Shown: positions 47,016 through 55,811 of the stretch, one piece after another
Position numbering within the stretch: the first letter of the stretch is position 1
Layout: each line of letters begins with the position of its first letter
Source: Aliiglaciecola sp. LCG003
GTDB lineage: Bacteria > Pseudomonadota > Gammaproteobacteria > Enterobacterales > Alteromonadaceae
Assembly (NCBI RefSeq): GCF_030316135.1
Contig: NZ_CP128185.1
Span: 3,534,001 to 3,598,000 of the forward strand
Direction: 5' to 3'
Length of the DNA stretch: 64,000 nucleotides
Notes under the pieces: generated by a model
What the model was told of the DNA's origin: nothing
The model's database searches: none
The model's input: only the letters and a program-made list of their open reading frames with translations
Made by a program: the position numbers and the translations under genes

Positions 47016-49947
47016 CAACCACCTCCGCGACTTTTTCAACTTTGTTATAACGCCCGGGCAACAAAGCGCTCAAGGCTGCAAAGCTTTCACTAACCCAACG
47101 ATCATACACACCTTGCCAACTTCGTTTTATATTAGCTTCATGCACTTCGATGGCTTGCTCTTCAAAGGGATACGCCTGCTCTTCTAATAAAATATCATAT
47201 TGCTCCAATTCTAAGGCATTCAGTCCCTTGGGTCGTTCTGAAGCAATCAAGTCTCTGGCCAATTGAGCATAAATTTCTGCAATTTTATAATTTGCTGCGG
47301 TACTGAACTCCGCAATCTTGTAATCAAGGGTATGATTTAAGAGGCTCATAGCGGTATCTAGCGCACCGCGCTTTTTGGCTAAGCTGGATTTCAAAGGCAA
47401 GGTTAGCTTTATGTGTTGGAATGTCTGCAGCGCATCTTCGGCAAATACCATGGAAGACATAGCGGCCAAATAACGAGAACGGTCTGTTCTCCCTGCCCCG
47501 GCTTGTGCATCAGCTTCAATCAACTTATTTAACCAAAAACGACGCTTGCTATCATCTTGAGCAACTAAATAAAATTCGCTCATTTCAAAACGGGCTTCAG
47601 TCGCATCATCAAAAGGTAAAGTATAGGTGTTGGCGTAATTGCGGTAAGCCTCCAACGCCTGCTGAGTTTCACCGGCTTTTTTAAAGTACTGAGCGGCCAC
47701 AAACAAGGCTTCTCGCCCAGTCTCTGTTTCCGGCTGCTGTTGCCAAACTTGATTTAGCTCTTGTGCGGCCAATAACCAGTTCTGGTTTTGTTGATACGCG
47801 AAAATGAGTTTATCTCGTATTCCCACCAAAAGGGGGTGCTGAGGGAAACGTTGACGGAAGTCTTCCAATAATTCGATGCCTTGCTGCCACTGAGCCATTT
47901 CCAGTAAATAACTAGCGGCATCATATTGTGCAGTTACCCGCACCTTACTTAGTGGCGCTTTTTCGATCACTCGCAAGAAGTCATCTATGGCTAAGGATAC
48001 ATACTGCTTGGCTAGATTGGCTTCGGCTTGTTTGTAAATACTGGCCGCTAGACGGTCTAGCATATCTGCATATCGCGGATCATCTTGCCCAATATTAGTC
48101 AAAATTAACTGGTAGCTGTTTTCCGCTCGTTGATATTGTTCTAGAGCGAATTCACTGTGGGCGATAACTTGCATACCGGCAATGCGACGTATCTGCTCAA
48201 TTTCAGGCTTCCAGGCTAGCAATTGTTCTGCACTTTCAATCGCCCCTAGGTAACGAGCTAAGTCAAACTGTTGCTGCATGGAGTCATACAAGACCTTGTC
48301 CGCTCGAGGATCTCTAGCAAAGCGATTAACGAATTGTTGCTGGCTGGCTAACTGCTCATCTTGCCAGCGCTGCTGTTCTAGTGGGTCGGTCAGCTTTGCT
48401 CTCAATTCACGAAAGGCTAAGATGGCAGCGTAACCCGCTTCTGCCGCGCGAGGTTCTTTCAAATAGCGGTAAGCATATTTTTCAAAGGCTTCGATCGCCG
48501 CTGCATATTGTTGAGACTCGAATAAACTTTCAGCTAAGTTGAAAGTAATTTCTGGGGTCAGGTCATCCCGCGGAAAGGTTTCAATAAACTGCCGATATAA
48601 GTTTGCCGCTTGCTCATAGGCTTGCAAAGATTTTTGACGATTTTCAGCTACATTGCTTAGTTGAGTAGTATCGGAGTCAGCGGCGGCGTTGGCGTTGGAG
48701 AGCAATTGGGCCTTGCTGTGTTCAAACTGTGCCAATTCCTGTAGATATGCTTTAAGAAAAGGTTTCACCTCATCTTGCAGCAGTTGTCCCCAATCGGACC
48801 AGTAAGGCCCATGAATACCATATTCGCCAATAAACCTTTGTTTGGCCGGTAGTACTAAGGTGGGAAAGTCACCTAAAATAAAGGCATCAATTTGCTTTAC
48901 CGCAAAAAACGGCGCTTGATTGTGCTCGGGATGCACATCTGTAAAGGCCCGATACACCAAAGCACCGTCACGGAAACGATCTTCATTGAGGAATTGCTGA
49001 CCTAAACGGTCGTATAATAAGTTTTCATAATGGCGACCGCCAACCTCTTGGTAAAAGCTTAGCAGACTCTGTTCTGCGCCCTGGTAGGAAAACATTAATG
49101 CCATCATACGAATACTATCATTGACCAGACGTTTTTCTCCAACTGCCAGACTTTCCAATTGCTGCTCACTGCGCAGCTCCCTTAGCATATGGGAATCAAT
49201 GACACTGTTGGGCAACTTCTGGTCGAGTAACCTAGTAAAGGCACGCAACGAAAAGTTGTACTGCTCCGACTTATAGTAGCTCCAGCCCAGCATGTAAGCC
49301 GATGTCATGTAATAATCATTGCTTTCGCCGTTTTCCAGTACTTTACTATAGGCCGCGATGGCACCTAGATAATCACTACGGTTGAATAAGATCTCACCTT
49401 TGCGAAAATACAATTCTGGTGCATACATGCTATGGGGATAGTCGTTCAGCAATTGCTCAATAACCTCCAGACTTTGTTGAGACTGCCCTTGCAAATCATA
49501 GGATTTGGCTAGTTGATACAATACCTCAGCGTTGTCCCGTTGATTTGGGTGTTGAGCGAGTATTTGTTGGTACTGTGCAATGGCCAAATCAAAATAACCT
49601 TGTTCAAGCACTACACTGCCCACTTCTTGCTTTTGTTCTGCTAGCAATATTTCTAAATCTGCCAAACGATACTGAACTATCTTTAAGGTCTCAGGATCGT
49701 CTAACACATTGAGCAACCCCGTATAGGCATCCCGCAAATTCTCCAGCCCATTGTCTGGCAAGGGATCATGGTTTAGGGGCACGGGCTCAAAATAGAGCTC
49801 ACCAAGTGTTTTCTTTGGCTCAACTACTGCCGTTTCTGGTGAATCAAACATATTGGCGCAGCCTGCTAAAGAGATGATCGAGGTACTAGCAAATATCACT
49901 TTGAACAGCATGGCGGAGGTAAACTTAACCCTAGACTTATTCATCAT
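47002..49947 (-). CDS. Large TPR-repeat lipoprotein (981 aa)
   Basis: 981 residues. Lipobox ISLAGC (Cys30), then TPR-like helix pairs through most of the length (for example AQYQQILAQHPNQRDNAEVLYQLAKSYDLQGQ, LYFRKGEILFNRSDYLGAIAAYSKVL, AYMLGWSYYKSEQYNFSLRAFTRLL, ITFNLAESLFESQQYAAAIEAFEKYAY). It is a periplasmic scaffold anchored to a membrane. Such long TPR proteins are part of the Myxococcus gliding machinery (GltD/GltI), but I cannot assign orthology. The two start codons ATGATG overlap the upstream stop. Confidence 0.82.
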   Translation of the reverse strand: MMNKSRVKFTSAMLFKVIFASTSIISLAGCANMFDSPETAVVEPKKTLGELYFEPVPLNHDPLPDNGLENLRDAYTGLLNVLDDPETLKIVQYRLADLEILLAEQKQEVGSVVLEQGYFDLAIAQYQQILAQHPNQRDNAEVLYQLAKSYDLQGQSQQSLEVIEQLLNDYPHSMYAPELYFRKGEILFNRSDYLGAIAAYSKVLENGESNDYYMTSAYMLGWSYYKSEQYNFSLRAFTRLLDQKLPNSVIDSHMLRELRSEQQLESLAVGEKRLVNDSIRMMALMFSYQGAEQSLLSFYQEVGGRHYENLLYDRLGQQFLNEDRFRDGALVYRAFTDVHPEHNQAPFFAVKQIDAFILGDFPTLVLPAKQRFIGEYGIHGPYWSDWGQLLQDEVKPFLKAYLQELAQFEHSKAQLLSNANAAADSDTTQLSNVAENRQKSLQAYEQAANLYRQFIETFPRDDLTPEITFNLAESLFESQQYAAAIEAFEKYAYRYLKEPRAAEAGYAAILAFRELRAKLTDPLEQQRWQDEQLASQQQFVNRFARDPRADKVLYDSMQQQFDLARYLGAIESAEQLLAWKPEIEQIRRIAGMQVIAHSEFALEQYQRAENSYQLILTNIGQDDPRYADMLDRLAASIYKQAEANLAKQYVSLAIDDFLRVIEKAPLSKVRVTAQYDAASYLLEMAQWQQGIELLEDFRQRFPQHPLLVGIRDKLIFAYQQNQNWLLAAQELNQVWQQQPETETGREALFVAAQYFKKAGETQQALEAYRNYANTYTLPFDDATEARFEMSEFYLVAQDDSKRRFWLNKLIEADAQAGAGRTDRSRYLAAMSSMVFAEDALQTFQHIKLTLPLKSSLAKKRGALDTAMSLLNHTLDYKIAEFSTAANYKIAEIYAQLARDLIASERPKGLNALELEQYDILLEEQAYPFEEQAIEVHEANIKRSWQGVYDRWVSESFAALSALLPGRYNKVEKVAEVVDEIY

Positions 49948-51893
49948 TGCGCCCCCTGCTTATCTGCTTGCGCTTTACGAAAAGCCTTGTCATTTAGCCG
50001 CACCGTGGCCAACTGAGCTTGCAAAGTGTAGCTCGCAAGCTGTCCTATCTGTTGCTGTATTTTCTTCGCAAACAATTGATTTAATTCAGTTAACTGTAAA
50101 CTCTGAATCGATTGGTTGACGACTTGCTGTTGCTCTAATTTCTGACGTAAAACGCCGATGCGTTGCCGCTGGCCATCATACTTTGGCTTGGCATCTAAAT
50201 GCTGTTGCAATCTAGCCTGTTGGCCCTGAGTTACAGAAATTAAAGTATCCACGTGCTTTAAACTTTTTTTCGCTTCCCACACACGACTTGGATATTGCTC
50301 CATCGCTTGCCAACTGAGGATCCCTTCGATGCGTTGTAAACGCTTTGCGTAGCTATCTGCTAACGGCGGTTGCTGCAATTGTTGGCGCATTAGGACAATG
50401 TGCTGATGAGTGTGTTTAGCTTTAGCCAGACGAGTATTCCAGCTCATTTGCTGTTCATCGGCTAAAAGAGCAGGTTCGGAGGCGGCCCTCTCAATACTGG
50501 CAGATAACTTATTACGCCACACTTTGAGTGTCTCTAGCTTCAACAGCAAGTCATTTTGGCGTAGTTGCTCAGCCCGAAACAAAAAGTTTTGCTGCCGCTC
50601 ATCGAGCATTAAATTAAAGGTGTCTAATTGCGTTTGCCATAGCTGCATTTGTGCTTCGGCGGTCAAGCTTTGCGATAAAACCTGCACTTGATTGCGGAAC
50701 TCGTTGCTTAGCATGACAGCCGCCAGATGGTCTGGCACTTTATCGGTCCAATCTGCATTTCCGGCTAATTGAATAAAAAACTGATTATTAATAGTGTTTA
50801 ATTGGTTTTGCAGAAACTGTGTTTCTTGGTCAAAACGGGCGAGTCCGCGCTTTAAATTGTCTAGCGCTTGAGTGGGTGCAAACGCCTGTTCATAAGCATA
50901 GGACGAGGCTAAATAAGATTCCATCACGTATTCGTTACTGCGCGGCATTTTTTGCAATCTCTGCCAGGCCGACAAGGCGGTCTGGTATTCTTCCCGCTGG
51001 GCAGCGGCCCAACCATAGCCTAATAGGGCTGAATCTGTGTCTAAACTGTCCACTCGAATGCGATCAAATGCGTCTAGGGCCTGCAAGGCTTGTTTATTCT
51101 TCAGATGGGCATAGCCGATGGTTAAATTAGTACGGTCCCGCAACGCGTCGATTTCAGTATCGGTAAAATCAGAAACGGGCGACCACCAGCCATCTAACCA
51201 ATCGATAAAGAAGCGCGTTTGTCGATTTCCTAGCGGCTCCAAGGTTTGTATTGCAACAGCATATTGGCCATTTTGCAGTTGCGCTAGGCCTTTATTGTAC
51301 GTCACATATTGGCGGAACACTGAGTCGTCGGATAATTCCGCTAACCAATAATCTTTACTGGGACTTATCGAAGCTGGTGCTAATTTAACATGATGAGACA
51401 ATTGGCTTTGCAGATAAATCCACTCGTCTTTGTCAGCGATATCCAAATATTGATTGGCACTGCTTAAGCTAATATTGCCAAGGGCCTGTGCGGCCGCTTC
51501 AAATTGCTGCTTGTGGAATAAAGCTTTTCCGAGTAGTAGCCATGCCTGGGTTTGAGTTTTCAGGTCAGCATTGTCCACCAGCAATTGATTAAAAATGTCT
51601 ACCGCTTGCTGCTCCAATCCATAGGCTAGGCTCATTCCTCCCTTTAGGATCATGGGGTCTATGCCTGGTTGGTTAATCTTATTTAAACTTTTTGGGCAGC
51701 GTTGTTGTAATACACTAAATTGAGTTAACGCTTGATGAATATCTTGCTGGAAATAGTGATAGAGAATTTGTTGATAGGCTTTATCGACTTGCGCCGGCTC
51801 ACATTTTTGCTGGGCAAATGCCGCACTCATTACCAGAGGTAATAAAGCGATTGAATAAATAACCTTGCGCAACAATAGAGACAATCTAGCCAT
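49944..51893 (-). CDS. Exported TPR/coiled-coil protein (649 aa)
   Basis: 649 residues. Signal peptide MARLSLLLRKVIYSIALLPLVMSAAFA (cleavage before QQKCEP), then TPR-like helices (about 30-320: AYQQILYHYFQQDIHQALTQFSVLQQRCP, QTQAWLLLGKALFHKQQFEAAAQAL, LLGYGWAAAQREEYQTALSAWQRLQ) and a long Gln/Leu-rich coiled-coil C-terminal half (about 340-640). Periplasmic. A TTG at 51926 is in frame, but the ATG at 51891-51893 sits at the signal peptide. The stop overlaps the start of the 981-residue TPR gene. Confidence 0.82.
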   Translation of the reverse strand: MARLSLLLRKVIYSIALLPLVMSAAFAQQKCEPAQVDKAYQQILYHYFQQDIHQALTQFSVLQQRCPKSLNKINQPGIDPMILKGGMSLAYGLEQQAVDIFNQLLVDNADLKTQTQAWLLLGKALFHKQQFEAAAQALGNISLSSANQYLDIADKDEWIYLQSQLSHHVKLAPASISPSKDYWLAELSDDSVFRQYVTYNKGLAQLQNGQYAVAIQTLEPLGNRQTRFFIDWLDGWWSPVSDFTDTEIDALRDRTNLTIGYAHLKNKQALQALDAFDRIRVDSLDTDSALLGYGWAAAQREEYQTALSAWQRLQKMPRSNEYVMESYLASSYAYEQAFAPTQALDNLKRGLARFDQETQFLQNQLNTINNQFFIQLAGNADWTDKVPDHLAAVMLSNEFRNQVQVLSQSLTAEAQMQLWQTQLDTFNLMLDERQQNFLFRAEQLRQNDLLLKLETLKVWRNKLSASIERAASEPALLADEQQMSWNTRLAKAKHTHQHIVLMRQQLQQPPLADSYAKRLQRIEGILSWQAMEQYPSRVWEAKKSLKHVDTLISVTQGQQARLQQHLDAKPKYDGQRQRIGVLRQKLEQQQVVNQSIQSLQLTELNQLFAKKIQQQIGQLASYTLQAQLATVRLNDKAFRKAQADKQGAQ

Positions 51894-51912
51894 CCTTGCT
51901 TGAATGAGATAA

Positions 51913-52449
51913 TTACAGTTCAACAACAGAAAATACAGCTTGCTGCTTTGACGTCGAGTCGGAAATAATCAGCTCAAACGCCTTGGCGTCTGACCCTTTA
52001 CTAAAGGTTATGGCTGTCGCCTGCTTATACTCCCGATCTTTTGGCCCCATCCCCGTAAAGAAAGCAGTTAACTGATGTTCACCTTGGGCCAAATTTCCGA
52101 TATGTAAGCGCTGTACACCACCGCGATTTAGCGCATCCACTTGCCGTTCAGTATAAAGATAATGGTCAACGACTTTATCATCAATACGTAGTTCCACAGA
52201 ATCCAACTTAAAGTAAGTGCCTACATCCATTGAAAGATAGACTACTACTTGGGTGCTAGAAGGAAAAAGTAAATCTTCTTCAAGTACAAATAAGTCCCGA
52301 TTTAGCTCGACCAATTCTTTTCTTAGCGCCTGTAACTGTTTAGCAATGGGTTGGTTATCCTGCACAGACACGGGCTCTGGTGATTGCGCAGCGCTAAATC
52401 CAGCCATACACCATAACGCTATTGAGAGGAAAATAGTACGCACATTCAT
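51913..52449 (-). CDS. Exported protein of unknown function
   Basis: 178 residues. Signal peptide MNVRTIFLSIALWCMAGFSAA, a short coiled coil (QLQALRKELVELNRDLFVLEEDLL, about 37-60), then a beta-rich domain (STQVVVYLSMDVGTYFKLDSVELRIDDKVV, LHIGNLAQGEHQLTAFFTGMG), like a single sandwich domain. No named family is recognised. The start at 52447-52449 has TAGGTGAG upstream. It lies 8 bp after the DUF3570 stop. Confidence 0.75.
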   Translation of the reverse strand: MNVRTIFLSIALWCMAGFSAAQSPEPVSVQDNQPIAKQLQALRKELVELNRDLFVLEEDLLFPSSTQVVVYLSMDVGTYFKLDSVELRIDDKVVDHYLYTERQVDALNRGGVQRLHIGNLAQGEHQLTAFFTGMGPKDREYKQATAITFSKGSDAKAFELIISDSTSKQQAVFSVVEL

Positions 52450-52457
52450 AATCTCAC

Positions 52458-53600
52458 CTAATACCAAATTGATACAAATATTCTCGTGACGTTAGCTGAA
52501 AATTCAAATAAAGGTTCAGCGCCAACCGGTCCATCAGCGAGGATATTTCTAAAATCATCATACTCAAAACGCAGATGATCTAACTCATAATTTATCGTAC
52601 TCTTTTTCAACCAAGAAGATTGAGAAAACTTAAACTCATAAGTCAAACTAAATCCTATAGAGCTATTTCTGAAGCTACTCATCTCTTTGTCTCTGGCGCG
52701 AAAATTCTGCTCAGCACTACGGGTAAATAAATCTTGATAGAAATCCGCCCTATCCTGCTGATAATGCCGTACGCGCAGATCCAAAATCCAATTATCACCA
52801 AAGGTATGGATATATCCTACTTTAAAACTATTGGCGTCAATACCCCAAGTATCAGAAAAAATCCGAGCTTCGCCATAGATGCTGGCGCGATATGCTAAAT
52901 AGTAATTTAGATTGAGCGCGGCAGCATTACTGGTACGTGTATTGGGATACAATTCTGTTTCAAAGCGATAGCCCCTGTCTGCCGTTGTATCGGTATACCG
53001 TACCGCACGATATGGATTATTCAAATACCCTTCGTCCGTTATAGTTTCAAAGGTGAGTCCCATGATCATATTTTTAGTCAGTACTTGAGTCAGACCTAGT
53101 TGAAATTGTTGGCGGTCAGCTTCTTCAGCAAAATTTTCATCCCCTCGCTTGCCTACTTCATCCCAACCTTTGGCATAACCTAGACTAAGGGTTGTCAAGT
53201 CACCGAAGAAGTCTTGTGAGATACCAAAATGCACAGAACGAGCTTCAAAATCATTTTCCGAACTACTGGTGTAATTTAGATTCAACAGGGTTTTATTGTG
53301 CAAAAAGTCAATTCCTACACTGTGCTCTGTGCGCTCTTCTGTGTAGGGACTGGCGGTGGCTAGTACATCAATAGAGGCGCCGGATATCATATCCACATAA
53401 TAATTAGCCGACACCGATACTTTGTTGCCGATTTGTTTACGCAGCAATACCGATGGACCATCTATAGACATGCCGTCACCTTGATAGGAATGATACATCA
53501 CATCGGCACGTTCCTGAGGCAGAACCGCGGCGTTTACGCCTAGGGAAATTGCTAAGAGTAATTGCACTATCAGCAAAATCAGCAACCAAGGCTTGGTCAT
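52458..53600 (-). CDS. DUF3570 outer-membrane beta-barrel protein
   Basis: 380 residues. Signal peptide MTKPWLLILLIVQLLLAISLGVNA, then regular alternating beta strands to a C-terminal aromatic residue (FVSIWY), typical of outer-membrane barrels. The N-terminal LPQERADVMYHSYQGDGMSIDGPSVLLRKQIGNKVSVSANYYVDMISGASIDV matches DUF3570, a family usually encoded next to DUF4266, as here. The function is unknown. The frame is open to 53675; the ATG at 53598-53600, 4 bp after the DUF4266 stop, is the start consistent with the signal peptide. Confidence 0.88.
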   Translation of the reverse strand: MTKPWLLILLIVQLLLAISLGVNAAVLPQERADVMYHSYQGDGMSIDGPSVLLRKQIGNKVSVSANYYVDMISGASIDVLATASPYTEERTEHSVGIDFLHNKTLLNLNYTSSSENDFEARSVHFGISQDFFGDLTTLSLGYAKGWDEVGKRGDENFAEEADRQQFQLGLTQVLTKNMIMGLTFETITDEGYLNNPYRAVRYTDTTADRGYRFETELYPNTRTSNAAALNLNYYLAYRASIYGEARIFSDTWGIDANSFKVGYIHTFGDNWILDLRVRHYQQDRADFYQDLFTRSAEQNFRARDKEMSSFRNSSIGFSLTYEFKFSQSSWLKKSTINYELDHLRFEYDDFRNILADGPVGAEPLFEFSANVTRIFVSIWY

Positions 53601-53604
53601 TGTT

Positions 53605-53841
53605 TTAGTTACAGCCACAGCCACCTCCCGCTCCACCTTCTGCACCTCGCGCCCCTTCCCTAGCCTGAAAAGCATGTTTGGTGTAGCTAAAGGAAACTGG
53701 ATTAGGGTTGAGGGCCATGATGGGATCCGCTAGATTGTCACGCTCATAAGGCTTAACCCATGGCTCCAGGGTACTGACACATCCGGTGAGATACGCCACG
53801 CTGACACTGGCCATTAATCCTGCTGCAATTTTTTTAAGCAT
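53605..53841 (-). CDS. DUF4266 lipoprotein with C-terminal CxC tail
   Basis: 78 residues. Lipobox AYLTGC (Cys21), then a conserved core VKPYERDNLADPIMALNPNPVSFSYTKHAFQAREG and a Gly-rich tail ending GGAGGGCGCN with two Cys (75 and 77). This is the DUF4266 pattern. The short CxC end could bind metal or be a redox substrate. The gene lies between a TlpA-like thioredoxin and DUF3570, which are typical partners. The start at 53839-53841 has TAGGTAGGG upstream; a longer frame from 53883 is less likely. Confidence 0.85.
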   Translation of the reverse strand: MLKKIAAGLMASVSVAYLTGCVSTLEPWVKPYERDNLADPIMALNPNPVSFSYTKHAFQAREGARGAEGGAGGGCGCN

Positions 53842-53882
53842 AGCCCTACCTATATAAACAAAAGAATTAGTCACTTTGCTCA

Positions 53883-54398
53883 CTATTCTCTTAGTAAAGC
53901 TTTAACCACGGACTGATACTTGGTCTCGTCGCCAGTTTTATATCCGTAATGCGTCAAGCGCTTGTTGCCATCCCGATCAATGATCACCGTAGTGGGCATG
54001 GCACGCACATCATAAAGCTTGCTGACTTGATCGTTATCATCAAACAATACCGGGAAGCTCACTGCAATATCTTTAAGCAATGCCGTGGCCTTTTCTGGAT
54101 TCTCATCCACATTCACCGCCAATACGGTAAAACCGATATCCTGGTACTCTTGCTGCATTGCTTCAAAATGCGGCAATTCTTCGCGACATGGCGCACACCA
54201 TGATGCCCAAAAGTTAATCAATACCACATTACCTTGCTGCTCTTCCAAGCGCATATTTTCGCCAGACTGGCTTTTCAGGGTGAAATCTGGAGCGCTGCTG
54301 ATGGTATCAGACGCCTTGGCGGTAAATGTGGCTATGATCAACAATGAAATCACCGCGACAAATAGATAATAAAAATTAGAAAATGGTTTTGAATTCAT
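53883..54398 (-). CDS. TlpA-like periplasmic thioredoxin
   Basis: 171 residues. N-terminal membrane/signal segment (about 10-28, FYYLFVAVISLLIIATFTA), then a thioredoxin/AhpC-TSA fold with the active site WASWCAPC (Cys68 and Cys71), FPVLFDDNDQ, and the cis-Pro loop RAMPTTVIIDRDG. TlpA/ResA-type proteins reduce specific periplasmic disulfides, often for cytochrome c or copper-site assembly. Here possible clients are the CxC tail of the DUF4266 protein or the CXXCH proteins encoded nearby. Confidence 0.92.
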   Translation of the reverse strand: MNSKPFSNFYYLFVAVISLLIIATFTAKASDTISSAPDFTLKSQSGENMRLEEQQGNVVLINFWASWCAPCREELPHFEAMQQEYQDIGFTVLAVNVDENPEKATALLKDIAVSFPVLFDDNDQVSKLYDVRAMPTTVIIDRDGNKRLTHYGYKTGDETKYQSVVKALLRE

Positions 54399-54432
54399 GA
54401 CAATACTCCGTCAGCTATTCAGTTAGTTTGGC

Positions 54433-55089
54433 TCAAAAGAAAAAGGTTGCACCCAGTCCATACTCGATGTTGTGGGTGGCTTTTTCTTCGCCAATAATTT
54501 CACTATTAAAAATATGATCTTTGAGGCCCACATGGAGGGCAAAATAATCGGTGAGCAGCAAACGATAGCCAGCACCAGCGCTTATGGTAAAACGACTATC
54601 ACCGGCAAAATCTGTACTACCTGCGCCCAAGGTAAAATAGGTCGCGGAATTAAATACCAAATCATTGCTCACAAAAACTTCGCCGTTCAGGTTATACCCG
54701 AGGGACAAGTTATAATAGGTATAGTCACGCTCATCTTCAGTTAGAAAGGGCGCACCGCCGCTCAATTTTTCAAAACTGGTTTTACCCGCTTTGGATTGGG
54801 CATAGCTAGCCTCCACAAAGAAATCTTCATTAACATGATAAGCAACACGAGCACCAATCACTGCATTGGAAGAAAAATCTTCGATACTCAACACACCAAC
54901 AAACAACCCTAATTCAAAATTTTCACTGTCGATTTTTGCAGCGTTGATATCTCTACGTTGCAAGTCAGGTTCAAACACTGTTTGAGTAGATGTGCGAGTG
55001 TCTTGTGGTTCAGCCTGCTGAGCCACTGCATGGGATGCGCTGCCCAATAGCATAACGCCTAGAAAAATACTGCAAATCCGAGTTTCCAC
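54433..55089 (-). CDS. Outer-membrane beta-barrel protein
   Basis: 218 residues. A GTG start gives the signal peptide METRICSIFLGVMLLGSASHAVA; the later ATG at 55053 would leave too short a signal. The mature part has amphipathic strands (FELGLFVGVLSIEDFSSNAVIGARVAYHVN, FVEASYAQSKAG, YYNLSLGYNL, GYRLLLTDYFALHVGLKDHIF) and ends in FFF, a barrel terminal signature. The fold resembles 8-strand OmpA-like porins (OMP_b-brl). It overlaps the SH3/barrel gene by 31 bp. Similar to GltA/GltB class proteins only in type. Confidence 0.8.
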   Translation of the reverse strand: METRICSIFLGVMLLGSASHAVAQQAEPQDTRTSTQTVFEPDLQRRDINAAKIDSENFELGLFVGVLSIEDFSSNAVIGARVAYHVNEDFFVEASYAQSKAGKTSFEKLSGGAPFLTEDERDYTYYNLSLGYNLNGEVFVSNDLVFNSATYFTLGAGSTDFAGDSRFTISAGAGYRLLLTDYFALHVGLKDHIFNSEIIGEEKATHNIEYGLGATFFF

Positions 55090-55811
55090 TCTTCCAACTC
55101 CTCATTCTCGTCACGCTCGGTAAGCACAACTAAATTTTGATATTCCAGTTTGAGCACAAAGTTTTGTGTCAGGTAATAGCGCACACCAATGCTCGCCGCG
55201 AGTAGATCGTTAGTACGTGTATCTTCACCAGACTGCACCAAGTTAGCTCGCGGTTTAGTTTGTATTTGCCCTGCGCCCAGTCGAAAATACGGTGACCAGC
55301 GCCATTCAGGGAAGGGACTATGAGTGATACTTAAAGTTGCATAACGATTTTCTGAAAAATCGCCTAGTGCCTGACTAAGACTCAGTTCTGTAGCGATATT
55401 TTCAGTCCAAACCCAACTGGCGACCACCGATAACGAAGGCACACCATCAAGAGAGCCACCATTGGCGCCAAATTCAAAATCTCGCTGTTGATAGCTTGCG
55501 AAACTTTGCTGAACAATCTCCACCGGCTGGCCTTCACTACTGAGTGTCATTGCCAGATCAGCCAATTTCACCCAACCTTCCTTTCCCTTACGTGTTCGGA
55601 CTTTGAACCAGTTGGTGCGACGTTTGAGAACCGTTATCCATTCATCTTTCGTCGCCACGTAAAACACCGGATACCCCATCGCGGGTCCCGTATGCAATTC
55701 GATATAAGGCTGTGCAATTTGCACCTCTGGCAAGATATCTTCGCCAAAGGCTGGATTAACGATTAAGGCAAACCCTATCAGGAAGAACCATTTGGCCATT
55801 TTTTCCATCAT
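55059..55811 (-). CDS. SH3-like plus outer-membrane beta-barrel protein
   Basis: 250 residues. Signal peptide (1-23, ending AFG), a bacterial SH3 domain (about 30-90: QPYIELHTGPAMGYPVFYVATKDEWITVLKRR and WFKVRTRKGKEGWVKLADL), then a beta-barrel (about 105-250) ending in GFAVFF, an outer-membrane insertion signal. SH3b domains commonly bind peptidoglycan, so this protein may link cell wall and outer membrane. It starts at the stop of the upstream di-heme lipoprotein gene and overlaps the next barrel gene. Confidence 0.82.
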   Translation of the reverse strand: MMEKMAKWFFLIGFALIVNPAFGEDILPEVQIAQPYIELHTGPAMGYPVFYVATKDEWITVLKRRTNWFKVRTRKGKEGWVKLADLAMTLSSEGQPVEIVQQSFASYQQRDFEFGANGGSLDGVPSLSVVASWVWTENIATELSLSQALGDFSENRYATLSITHSPFPEWRWSPYFRLGAGQIQTKPRANLVQSGEDTRTNDLLAASIGVRYYLTQNFVLKLEYQNLVVLTERDENEELEEWKLGFAVFF

